Assembly: GCA_016211105.1 (NCBI GenBank)
Contig: JACQSX010000016.1
Location: 124,001-188,000, forward strand
DNA length: 64,000 nt
Origin: Acidobacteriota bacterium
GTDB lineage: Bacteria; Acidobacteriota; UBA6911; JACQSX01
Direction: 5' to 3'
Positions 45,522-53,280 of this stretch are shown in pieces. A program made the translations under genes and the position numbers. How positions within the stretch are numbered: position 1 is the stretch's first letter; the number at the start of each line of letters is the position of its first letter. The notes below the pieces were generated by a model. The model did not search any database and was not told the origin of the DNA. It saw only the letters and a list, made by a program, of their open reading frames with translations.

Positions 45522-45616
45522 GTAGGTGGGATTGGGCCAGAGGTTCTTGTCTCTGGCCCCACCTACAAGCAGGAGGTCCGTGGTTCGAGCCCGCCAGCGC
45601 CCACCATGGTTTTCAA
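45522..45616. repeat. Degenerate third copy of the tRNA-Val att site with flanking hairpin
   Basis: 45562-45606 repeats the tRNA 3' half with a few mismatches (TACAAGCAGGAGGTCCGTGG and so on). The similarity with attR continues 10 bases into TGGTTTTCAA. Directly before it, GTAGGTGG...GGCCAGAG (45522-45542) pairs with CTCTGGCC...CCACCTAC (45551-45566), a strong hairpin that runs into the repeat. It marks the far end of an older insertion (39827-45606). Confidence 0.7.
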
Positions 45617-46019
45617 TCAGTTAGGGCACTTTTCAGCAGTTTCCTAAATCTATTGTCGATTTTGTAGATGGAGCTTTCCTTCAAGATCTGCACAATAATT
45701 TTCACCATTGGTTTCCAACACATCGGATTCCGAAGTTCTCTGAGCCATTGGGTCTTTTACCTTTCGGGCGAGCGATTTGACCCAGAAATGTTCTCCCAGA
45801 TCGCACATCACTGTTAACGATTACTTGCTTTAATCTCTCTATATTTTTGAGGCTTTGGAGTGACACCTCGATCCTTCAGCCTCTTGGTGTGCCAATTGCA
45901 TCTGTCCCAACAAAATCTGTGGCTAAAAGTGAAAATTCAAAATTCCGGGCACCGACGCAAGGCCGGGGCGCTGCACGAGCGCTTCGAGTTCAGTGTGGAG
46001 ATGGGAATGTGGAGGGACT
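45617..46019. other. Intergenic region
   Basis: About 400 AT-richer bases between the old att copy and the large surface-protein gene. No gene, tRNA or clear repeat was found. It presumably holds that gene's promoter. Confidence 0.4.
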
Positions 46020-49000
46020 ATGAGGGCAAATGGTCAAGGATTTGCCGTAATCATGTTGCTGTTTTGCGGAGTTTCGGCTTCCGCCCGTCAGAATTATTAC
46101 CTTCCGCAAGTGGCCAACGGGCAGTTCTCGGGCGGCAGTTTTCGGACCACGTTCGTATTGTTCAACACGAATGCAACCAATGCCTCGATAAATATTCGGC
46201 TGACGCGCGATAACGGAACCCCACTGCGGGTCTCGATTCCGGAACTAGGAAATTCTGAAGAGTTTCAGTTGATCCTCGAACCTGGATCGACACGAATCCT
46301 ACAAACCGCCGGCTCGGGAGCACTGGCTGCGGGAGCTGCGACGATTAGCTCCAACATTTCCGTCGGAGTCTCGGCTATTTTTTCCGTTTACGATTCTGCA
46401 GGTAATTTTTTGACAGAGTCCGGGGTCGCTGCCTCGCAGCCAATGAGCGAATTTGTGATTCCAGTGGATGCGACGGGGGCGTTCAATACGGGGGTAGCAC
46501 TGTTCAACTCTGGCACGTCCGATGCGACTGTGACGTTCAAGCTCATCGACGCAACCGGGCTGGAAAAGGGGACCTTCACACAGTCCCTGGCCGCCAAAGC
46601 ACATTTGGCTAGATTTGTGTCAGGTGATATTTTCGCGGGAATCAGCAATTTCAGGGGAAGCATGGTGATATCCTGCACGTCCCCTGTGGCCGCGCTGACC
46701 CTGCGTCAAAACTCCTCCCCGCTTTCGTATACCTCCCTGCCGGCCGTCCCGAAATCTTCGGGGCAGCTCGTGTTTAATCTTCCCCAGGTGGCTGATGGCT
46801 CTTTCACGGACGGACGGTATCGGACAACTTTCTTGTTGTTTAATGTCTCCAATAAAGCGGCAAACGTGAAGTTGGCGCTGACGCGTGACGATGGAACTCC
46901 CCTTCCGGTCACCCTCGCAGGTCAAGGAACAAACAGCACGTTTACATTGAAGCTGCAGCCGGGAGCTTCCTCCTTTCTGCAATCTGACGGAAACGGATCG
47001 CTGTCAAGCGGTGCCGCGAAAGTAATATCAGACGTCCCCATTGGGGTGTCGGCCATATTTTCAATTTTCGACTCGGCCGGACGGTTTCTCACCGAGACTG
47101 GAATCGGCGATTCTTTGGCGCAGACCGAATTCGTTCTGCCCATTGACGTCACGGGCGCCTTCGACACGGCCGCTTCTTTCTTCAATCCTCTGACCGAGCC
47201 AGTAAGCTTCTCACTGAGATTAATCGACTCTAAAGGCGCTGAGGTAGGAATCGTCGGACCAGGCAAGATTGGACCCGGCGAGCATGTCGCAGGGTTTATA
47301 TCGCAAGTCTTCCCGGGAATCAGCAATTTTCGTGGTTCCCTGTATGTCAGCGTGAGTGGATCGGCAACGGCAAGCATAGCCGCATTGACGTTGCGGCAAA
47401 ACAGTGCTGCGCTTTCCCTTACCAGCCTTCCCGTCGCTCCGCGCTATGAATCAGACCCCTTCAGACTCGCGGACGCAGTCACTCAGGCGCCAAATAGTAG
47501 CGACAGGTATGATGCCCTCCTCGATATCATGAGAGCCCTGAACGTCGGAGTATATACGGGAAAGGGAGAAGCCCTTGCCCGCGGAGCGGAGCGCGGACCC
47601 GCAGATTTTTATCTTTACGACTTCGAATTGTCGGCGATGGCAGGCGCGCTCGGGCGCAAGGAAACCTGGAGTGCATCTGAGATTGCGGGGCAACTCAGCA
47701 ACTTCGGCGTTCAATCCAGTAACAATTCTCTCAATGCAGAGAAGCTCCAGGAAGTCCTGACCTCCGCAGCTAGTGAGTCCACGCAAGACCCGGGAAATCC
47801 ATTGTCACTGGTGCTGCTCCTAATACGTGAATTGGGACTTCGTCACACTCCTCCTTCCGATATCACCGCAACTGCATCCACGCAGCAGATCCAGTTCGAC
47901 GCCCTCCAGCGGATGTTGATCATCTCGGATGTGATGTTGCCTTCGGTTCCCAGACGGACCATAGACTTTTCCGTAAAATCGCTCATTGCGTCGCTTAATG
48001 AACCTGGAGATCGGTGTTCCTTCATTGGTTCTACCGAAACGAGTAGATTCAAGCTAGGCAAGCTATTGTCGAAAGGCCTGAGGACTGCGGCCAGAGTTGG
48101 AGGGACAGCTTTGGAGGCAGTCCATAATGCCTATCTTGGACTTGTCATAGACATTCAGGAGACAAAATCCAGCCGAAATCACAATACTCACCTCGGACCG
48201 GGTGGATCAGGACATTCTTGGACTTTTGGTGGACCACCAGGGGCGCCTCTCCATTTCGAAATAGGGGCGCAGATGCTGGAGGACCTGTCGACGAGATACC
48301 AGGAAGTAGTGGACTGCGGCGCTCTCGCGGGCCTGAAGTTTCCACCGAAAGGACCGATAAAGGGAGTCCAAATCCGATGGGATTATCCTCCTGTTGGCAG
48401 CGATTATGATTTACTGATAAAGCACGGCCGTACGTCGTACATGGAAGAGACCAACGCTGCCGGTGTTGCGTCGCTGGACTTCTATCCAGACGACGAACCG
48501 GAGAACACGAAGCCTTGGCGATCAACGGGGGATATGAAACTGGACAAGGGGGTGCTTACGCCGAGCCCTGCTTTCCTGGAAGTTTTCGGCAACATTACGG
48601 GGATGGGTCTTGAATACATCATCCCCAGATTCCTTTTCATGTCTTTCTCCATTGAATATCACAATGCCGGTGGTTACAAAGTTGACGGGAAATTTGGCGA
48701 CGGCCGAATTTATGGCACCATTTGCTCCGGCTTGGATAAGCCTTTCACGCTATATTTTGATTCCGGGGGGGTCGGCTTGACCGGCACTTTTACGTTCACA
48801 CCTTCAAGTTCGTCTCTTGGGACTTGGACTGTAAAGGGGGGCTATCTGGACTTGGTCACCAATTCAGGAGCGGGCACCTACACTATCGAGCATCCCACAG
48901 CGGATACAACCACAATCGAGATTCCGGCAGGTGCCAAATATACTCAATGTACGGTTAATTTTGGCTGTGTAGACTTGGTCGGTCCCAAGGAAACAATTCT

Positions 49001-49028
49001 CCTTCAACCCGGCACGTGTTCGCCGTAA
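46020..49028 (+). CDS. Large secreted repeat protein
   Basis: About 1002 residues. The start at 46020 follows GGAGGGACT and gives a signal peptide (GFAVIMLLFCGVSASA/RQN). Two ~230-residue modules follow. Module one starts YYLPQVANGQFSGGSFRTTF and module two FNLPQVADGSFTDGRYRTTF; both carry RTTFxLFN, TRDxGTPL and VSAIFSxxDSAGxFLTE and end with AALTLRQNSxxLSxTSLP. The remaining 500 residues are unassigned and end in a strand-rich part (GGYLDLVTNSGAGTYTIEHP) with Cys. Probably a cell-surface or exported protein; the modules look immunoglobulin-like. Confidence 0.75.
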   Translation: MRANGQGFAVIMLLFCGVSASARQNYYLPQVANGQFSGGSFRTTFVLFNTNATNASINIRLTRDNGTPLRVSIPELGNSEEFQLILEPGSTRILQTAGSGALAAGAATISSNISVGVSAIFSVYDSAGNFLTESGVAASQPMSEFVIPVDATGAFNTGVALFNSGTSDATVTFKLIDATGLEKGTFTQSLAAKAHLARFVSGDIFAGISNFRGSMVISCTSPVAALTLRQNSSPLSYTSLPAVPKSSGQLVFNLPQVADGSFTDGRYRTTFLLFNVSNKAANVKLALTRDDGTPLPVTLAGQGTNSTFTLKLQPGASSFLQSDGNGSLSSGAAKVISDVPIGVSAIFSIFDSAGRFLTETGIGDSLAQTEFVLPIDVTGAFDTAASFFNPLTEPVSFSLRLIDSKGAEVGIVGPGKIGPGEHVAGFISQVFPGISNFRGSLYVSVSGSATASIAALTLRQNSAALSLTSLPVAPRYESDPFRLADAVTQAPNSSDRYDALLDIMRALNVGVYTGKGEALARGAERGPADFYLYDFELSAMAGALGRKETWSASEIAGQLSNFGVQSSNNSLNAEKLQEVLTSAASESTQDPGNPLSLVLLLIRELGLRHTPPSDITATASTQQIQFDALQRMLIISDVMLPSVPRRTIDFSVKSLIASLNEPGDRCSFIGSTETSRFKLGKLLSKGLRTAARVGGTALEAVHNAYLGLVIDIQETKSSRNHNTHLGPGGSGHSWTFGGPPGAPLHFEIGAQMLEDLSTRYQEVVDCGALAGLKFPPKGPIKGVQIRWDYPPVGSDYDLLIKHGRTSYMEETNAAGVASLDFYPDDEPENTKPWRSTGDMKLDKGVLTPSPAFLEVFGNITGMGLEYIIPRFLFMSFSIEYHNAGGYKVDGKFGDGRIYGTICSGLDKPFTLYFDSGGVGLTGTFTFTPSSSSLGTWTVKGGYLDLVTNSGAGTYTIEHPTADTTTIEIPAGAKYTQCTVNFGCVDLVGPKETILLQPGTCSP

Positions 49029-49074
49029 GCTTGGGCTCGGTTACGGTTGAGCCGCGCTGCAACAAACAAATGGG

Positions 49075-49983
49075 GTGCACAGGCTCGGTAGACGCATGCG
49101 CAAGAGGAATTCCCTGGCTGCTTATGAAGAGCACATTCCCGAACGGGTCAACAATCTGATCCTCGGAAATGTCAGTCCGCCACTGTTTCCAAAAATTCAA
49201 GTCTGTCCTTCAGCAGATGGTAAGCTGATTTTTGTGGTTGTTAGGGTTCATCAAAGCCATACCACCCCTCATGCCATCCGTGGAAACACTCAAGTCTACG
49301 TACGGGCCGACACGAGTAATGAACCAGAAGAATTGGCCGATCTTGAAAAGCTGCGATGGCTGATAGACCGGAAGGCCAAGTCGCAAGAAATGAAGGGCTT
49401 TTTTGTGGAACGTGCCGATCACCGGTTCAGAAAGTTATGTTCGAAGCAAAATATCAATCTAAAGCGTGGCGACTGCATTCTGATGGCGTGCCCTGTATAC
49501 CCATTTGAAAGTCTCGTCGATCCGACCAAGCTTCGGCAGGACATTCCGGAGAGGATTCGTTCCGGTGGCTGGGGAGGAGCCACTTTTCCGCGCCTTGTCC
49601 ATCGGGTGAATTTTGAGGCAGCTCAGGATGGGGCATATGGTTTTTTCGTCAATGAGAATTCTGGCTACGTATGCTACGAGGAGCTCAACCAGTGCGGTTT
49701 TGTTTATTACCGGGAAGACATTGTTGATACGGAGCGACAGCAGGATGGAACTGAAATTCACAAGGCCTTGCTATATCGGCTAATGGTGTTGCTGGATTTG
49801 GGCTTTGAATCGATCACCAAGTTTTACGATGCGCTGGGCTACTGGGGAATGGTCGAGTTCAGGATCGTCCTGCGGAATTTGGATGACGTTGGGTTTATCG
49901 ACCTGCCGGCGCCGAGAAACTACATCAAAATTGATTTGATCGTCGGGCCACCATCGGAACTTTCAAAGCGATTTGCGACGTAG
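49075..49983 (+). pseudogene. AlbA_2/Schlafen-type ATP-binding protein, 5'-truncated
   Basis: The visible part starts inside an AlbA_2 (Schlafen-like) domain: ADGKLIFVVVRVHQSHTTPH followed by AIRGNTQVYVRADTSNEPEE. The N-terminal third of that domain is absent and an in-frame stop is at 49048-49050. The C-terminal 200 residues look normal. The last residues (VGPPSELSKRFAT) come from the 38-bp repeat at 49943-49980 and are probably not native, so both ends are damaged. Confidence 0.55.
49943..49980 (+). repeat. 38-bp direct repeat, left copy
   Basis: Starts TCGGGCCACCAT and ends TTTCAAAGCGATTTGCGACG. It matches 50797-50834 with three mismatches and flanks the Phd/PIN toxin-antitoxin operon. 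Confidence 0.85.
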
Positions 49984-49996
49984 GGATGCTTTCCAT

Positions 49997-50049
49997 TTGA
50001 CAAATTTTCAGCCATCTCCTATAATGTCATTGAACTAATTAATTAGTTC
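49997..50049 (+). promoter_or_regulatory. Consensus promoter and palindromic operator of the Phd/PIN operon
   Basis: TTGACA (49997-50002), 17 bases, TATAAT (50020-50025): a perfect consensus promoter. The perfect 18-base palindrome GAACTAATTAATTAGTTC at 50032-50049 sits at the expected transcription start and is a strong candidate operator for the antitoxin. Confidence 0.88.
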
Positions 50050-50064
50050 GGAAAGATTATTCTT

Positions 50065-50349
50065 ATGACCAAAATCGTATCCGCCCTGACCGCCCGGACC
50101 CAATTTGGACAACTCATGCGCCGGGCCAAGCAGAAAGATGAGCGTTTTGTGGTAGATCGCCGCGGCGAGCCCCAGGTGGTGATCATGAGCATCAATGATT
50201 TCATTAAGACCATTGCCCCGCCACCGGAATGGTTAAAGGCAATTTGGGCGGAATCGAAGCGCAAGGGCACAGATAAATTGACCATGCGGCAGATTAATGC
50301 GGAAATAAAGGCGACTCGCAAACAGCATGCGCGTAGCGGTCGTTCTTGA
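50065..50349 (+). CDS. Phd/YefM-type antitoxin
   Basis: A 94-residue antitoxin with ALTARTQFGQLMRRAKQKDE and RFVVDRRGEPQVVIMSINDF, the Phd/YefM DNA-binding fold. A flexible basic toxin-binding tail follows. It overlaps the PIN gene by 23 bases. Confidence 0.85.
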   Translation: MTKIVSALTARTQFGQLMRRAKQKDERFVVDRRGEPQVVIMSINDFIKTIAPPPEWLKAIWAESKRKGTDKLTMRQINAEIKATRKQHARSGRS

Positions 50350-50746
50350 TACCAATGTCATTGTCTCCGCTCACCTGAACCCTGATGGCTTGGAAGCCGC
50401 AGTTTTCCTGCTGGCCTTAGCCGGAAAAATCCAAGCTCTTCTCTCTGAGCCCGTTTTCGCCGAATACAAAGAGGTCCTGCTTCGGCCGAAATTTGGCCTC
50501 TCGGCCGCGCAGGTGGAGAAAACCCTCAAAACCCTTTGGGCTTCCGGCCGAATTGTAAAACCGACCCAAAGTTTGTCTGTGGCTAGAGACCCGGCCGACA
50601 ACAAATTCCTGGAATGCGCAGAAGCTGGTCAGGCGAGCTATCTGGTTAGCGGCAACAAGCGGCATTTTCCAAAAACGTGGGGAAAGACCAAGGTGGTCAA
50701 TGCCCGGGAGCTAATTAAATTTATTACCCCCGACCTCGAGCGGTAG
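50327..50746 (+). CDS. PIN-domain toxin (COG1569-like)
   Basis: A 139-residue putative RNase. The acidic residues are Asp in VVLDTNVIVSA, Glu in EPVFAEYKEVLLRPKFG and Asp pair in ARDPADNKFLECAEA; SGNKRHFPKTW follows. It is translated from a start inside the antitoxin gene. Confidence 0.87.
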   Translation: MRVAVVLDTNVIVSAHLNPDGLEAAVFLLALAGKIQALLSEPVFAEYKEVLLRPKFGLSAAQVEKTLKTLWASGRIVKPTQSLSVARDPADNKFLECAEAGQASYLVSGNKRHFPKTWGKTKVVNARELIKFITPDLER

Positions 50747-50784
50747 GAACGCGAGCCGCAGCAGGAGCAGGTCCCAAGTTCGAT

Positions 50785-51079
50785 CTGTCCCCCAAGTCGG
50801 GCCACCATGTGAATTTTCAAAGCGATTTGCGACGAGATCAACCCGGGTTTTCAGCATAAACTCCGCGTTCTTGCAGGCCACGAGGCGGTTCGAGGTCAGC
50901 GTTTCCAGCAGATCGCGCTTTTCTTCGGGGATTGCCACCTGGTGCACAGAATACGCGGACCCCGCGAGTTCGAGGAATTGTCCCAGGCGATCAGGGAGAG
51001 GATCCCTCGCTGGTTTCTTTACATGGCCGGAGGTAGAATGTCTTGAATCGAAGTCAAAGGTCCAGTCGAAGTTCTTATC
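50785..51079 (-). pseudogene. Serine recombinase remnant (C-terminal part)
   Basis: The minus frame is open from 51079: GQFLELAGSAYSVHQVAIPE, then EKRDLLETLTSNRLVACKNA and EFMLKTRVDLVANRFEN. This fits the C-terminus of large serine recombinases (EKRxLLxTLTSNRxVxGKxVxFxLxxPFDLxA), recognised from memory. The catalytic and zinc parts are missing and an in-frame stop lies upstream. Its end overlaps the right 38-bp repeat (50797-50834). Confidence 0.55.
50797..50834 (+). repeat. 38-bp direct repeat, right copy
   Basis: Matches 49943-49980 with three mismatches. It lies within the 3' end of the serine recombinase remnant, as att sites of such elements sometimes do. Confidence 0.85.
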
Positions 51080-51366
51080 CTATAGGTTGGCGCCGTGGGT
51101 AAGATGAGGTGGATCGGCCACAGCGATGGAGCACAGGGAGGTGGCTCGCCCGGCTGGCGCTTGGCGAAACGGGAAATTGAGAACGAACGGGGAAGAATTG
51201 CCGGTGGATGGCAAAATGCTGATCTCTTTGGGAACGAAATGTCGCCAACAATGTACGAAATCCCACACTTTACGTCCGTAGTAATCTGATGTAAGGAGCG
51301 CATATCGACAGGCGACCTACCGGTAATCAATCGCATGCATCCGGGGCTGGAGGAGTGGCATGAGCC
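51080..51366. other. Intergenic region upstream of the dehydratase-like gene
   Basis: No supported gene. It may include more decayed mobile DNA from the recombinase side and should hold the promoter of the two-gene dehydratase/activase unit. Confidence 0.35.
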
Positions 51367-53211
51367 ATGGTGGAAGTGAAAGAGAGGCAGATTGTGCGGG
51401 CAAGCAGAGCGGTATGCGTGTCACCCAATTCGAACCCTCCCCACCTAATTGAAGAGGAGATTCGGCGCAGGCTTGAGGCGGAACGGGCGCGTCTGGAGCA
51501 GGAAGAAGGCGTTCACCGCCGAATCGCATCTCACTTTCGCCGGCCGGCCGAGCGACCGTTTACTGCGCCAGAACGCGGGAAAGTAACCATCCTGTTTGGC
51601 GGCCTGACCTGGAAGCATGAGAAGCTAATAAAAGCCGTATTTGAAGGATGCGGCTATCACTGTCAGAACCTTCCCACTCCAAATGGAGCCGCCTACCAGA
51701 TCGGTAGGGAGTATGGAAACAACGGCCAATGCAATCCCACGTATTTTACTACGGGCAATCTCATCCAGTGCTTGCAGCAATTGGAAGCAGGCGGACTTTC
51801 GCGCCAGGAGATTATCGACCGCTATGTGTTTTTTACCGCCGGTTCCTGCGGTCCGTGCCGTTTCGGCATGTATGAGTCGGAATACCGACTGACGCTGCGC
51901 AACGCCGGCTTTGATGGCTTTCGTGTCCTTCTGTTTCAATCCGATGCCGGAGTCAAGGCGGCGTCGGGAGAGCCGGGGCTGAAATTCACCGTTGATTTCG
52001 GCATGGGGATGTTTCATGCCCTCAATCTCGGTGATGTGATGCATGATCTGATCTATCAGATCCGCCCCTATGAAATAAACCAGGGTGAGACGGATCGGCT
52101 GTTTGCCGAGGCGATGGAAGATTTGTTCCTCACCTTGCGGGACCGCGATCCCTTTGAAATTCTCCAGCGGACACCTTCTTGGCTCTGCCGTTGTTTGGCG
52201 AGGAAGCCTGCATTGAAAAATACGCTCAACACCTTGGGTAAGATTTACGAACATCTCTACGGAAAGGCCTACGTGGAAGCGTTGCGTGAATGTCGCGATC
52301 ATCTCAGTCGCATTGAAGTTGACCGCACGCGCGTCAAGCCGATCGTGAAGATTACCGGTGAGTTCTGGGCGCAGACGACGGAAGGCGATGGCAATTTCAA
52401 CATGTTCGCCTTTCTGGAACGGGAGGGGGCCCAGGTTCTCGTCGAGCCGATCGCGACGTGGGTGATGTACTTGCTTTATCAGGCCAAGGCCGGCGCCTTG
52501 AACCGCAAAGGACTGGATGCTCCTTATTGCAAACCACGCGGGTGGGATCTCCGCAAGCGCCTGGCCAATGAGCTGCACTTTCGCAAGAAGTGGTTTCTCT
52601 TCTCCCTCGGTGAAAGGATATGGGCGCGGCAGTATCACCGTGTCGCTGAAAAATTGGGGCATCTCACTCATCGGCTCCCGCCACAGAGGGAGTTGGCCGG
52701 GCTGGCCCACCCCTTCTATCATCAACTCGCCCGTGGAGGGGAAGGGCATCTAGAAGTCGGCAAAAACATTTATTACACGGTTCACCATCTCTGCCACATG
52801 GTGCTTGCCCTGAAACCTTTCGGTTGCATGCCCTCTTCTCAATCCGATGGGGTTCAGTCTGCGGTGATCAACCATTTCAAAGAGATGATTTTCCTGCCGA
52901 TCGAAACTTCCGGCGAAGGAGAACTCAACGCCCATAGTCGCGTGCAGATGGCGCTGGGAGAGGCGAAGCTGAAGGCCAAGATCGAGTTCCAGAAAGCGCT
53001 TGATTCTACGGGCAAGCGGTTTGAGGAAATCCAAGCTTATGTGGCGGACCATCCACCATTGCGCAGGGCATTTTATCGCGTGCCGCACAGACCCGGCGTG
53101 GCCGGCGTGGCCGCCAATTTCATCTTGCACGTGAGCGATCTGATGGATGGCAAAGCGGATCTTTTGGCGGTATCGGACGACTTTAGGGCGCCGTCGGCCG
53201 GCTTTGCCTAA
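51367..53211 (+). CDS. 2-hydroxyacyl-CoA dehydratase-like protein (COG3581 type)
   Basis: Related to the D-component of 2-hydroxyglutaryl-CoA dehydratase/benzoyl-CoA reductase, which binds iron-sulfur clusters and is activated by an ATPase. It starts with a charged coil (IEEEIRRRLEAERARLEQEE). Candidate cluster cysteines are in NNGQCNPTYFTTGN (about 122) and TAGSCGPCRFGMYESEY (about 157-165), and HHLCHMVLALKPFGCMPSSQ (about 475-490). 614 residues. No CoA-transferase or dedicated substrate gene lies nearby. An ATG at 51360 with a better-placed RBS opens a 30-residue frame that stops at 51452, so a leader or a start-region frameshift is possible. Substrate unknown. Confidence 0.75.
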   Translation: MVEVKERQIVRASRAVCVSPNSNPPHLIEEEIRRRLEAERARLEQEEGVHRRIASHFRRPAERPFTAPERGKVTILFGGLTWKHEKLIKAVFEGCGYHCQNLPTPNGAAYQIGREYGNNGQCNPTYFTTGNLIQCLQQLEAGGLSRQEIIDRYVFFTAGSCGPCRFGMYESEYRLTLRNAGFDGFRVLLFQSDAGVKAASGEPGLKFTVDFGMGMFHALNLGDVMHDLIYQIRPYEINQGETDRLFAEAMEDLFLTLRDRDPFEILQRTPSWLCRCLARKPALKNTLNTLGKIYEHLYGKAYVEALRECRDHLSRIEVDRTRVKPIVKITGEFWAQTTEGDGNFNMFAFLEREGAQVLVEPIATWVMYLLYQAKAGALNRKGLDAPYCKPRGWDLRKRLANELHFRKKWFLFSLGERIWARQYHRVAEKLGHLTHRLPPQRELAGLAHPFYHQLARGGEGHLEVGKNIYYTVHHLCHMVLALKPFGCMPSSQSDGVQSAVINHFKEMIFLPIETSGEGELNAHSRVQMALGEAKLKAKIEFQKALDSTGKRFEEIQAYVADHPPLRRAFYRVPHRPGVAGVAANFILHVSDLMDGKADLLAVSDDFRAPSAGFA

Positions 53212-53280
53212 TTTCTTAATCACGATGAGCAATGACGGGTAGTTTTTAGAAATTAAGCGCACGGACGGCTTTGAGGTGAA

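Noticed and set aside
45860-46213. Plus-strand frame overlapping the large surface-protein start
   Set aside because: The surface protein frame has the signal peptide and RBS; this one has neither.
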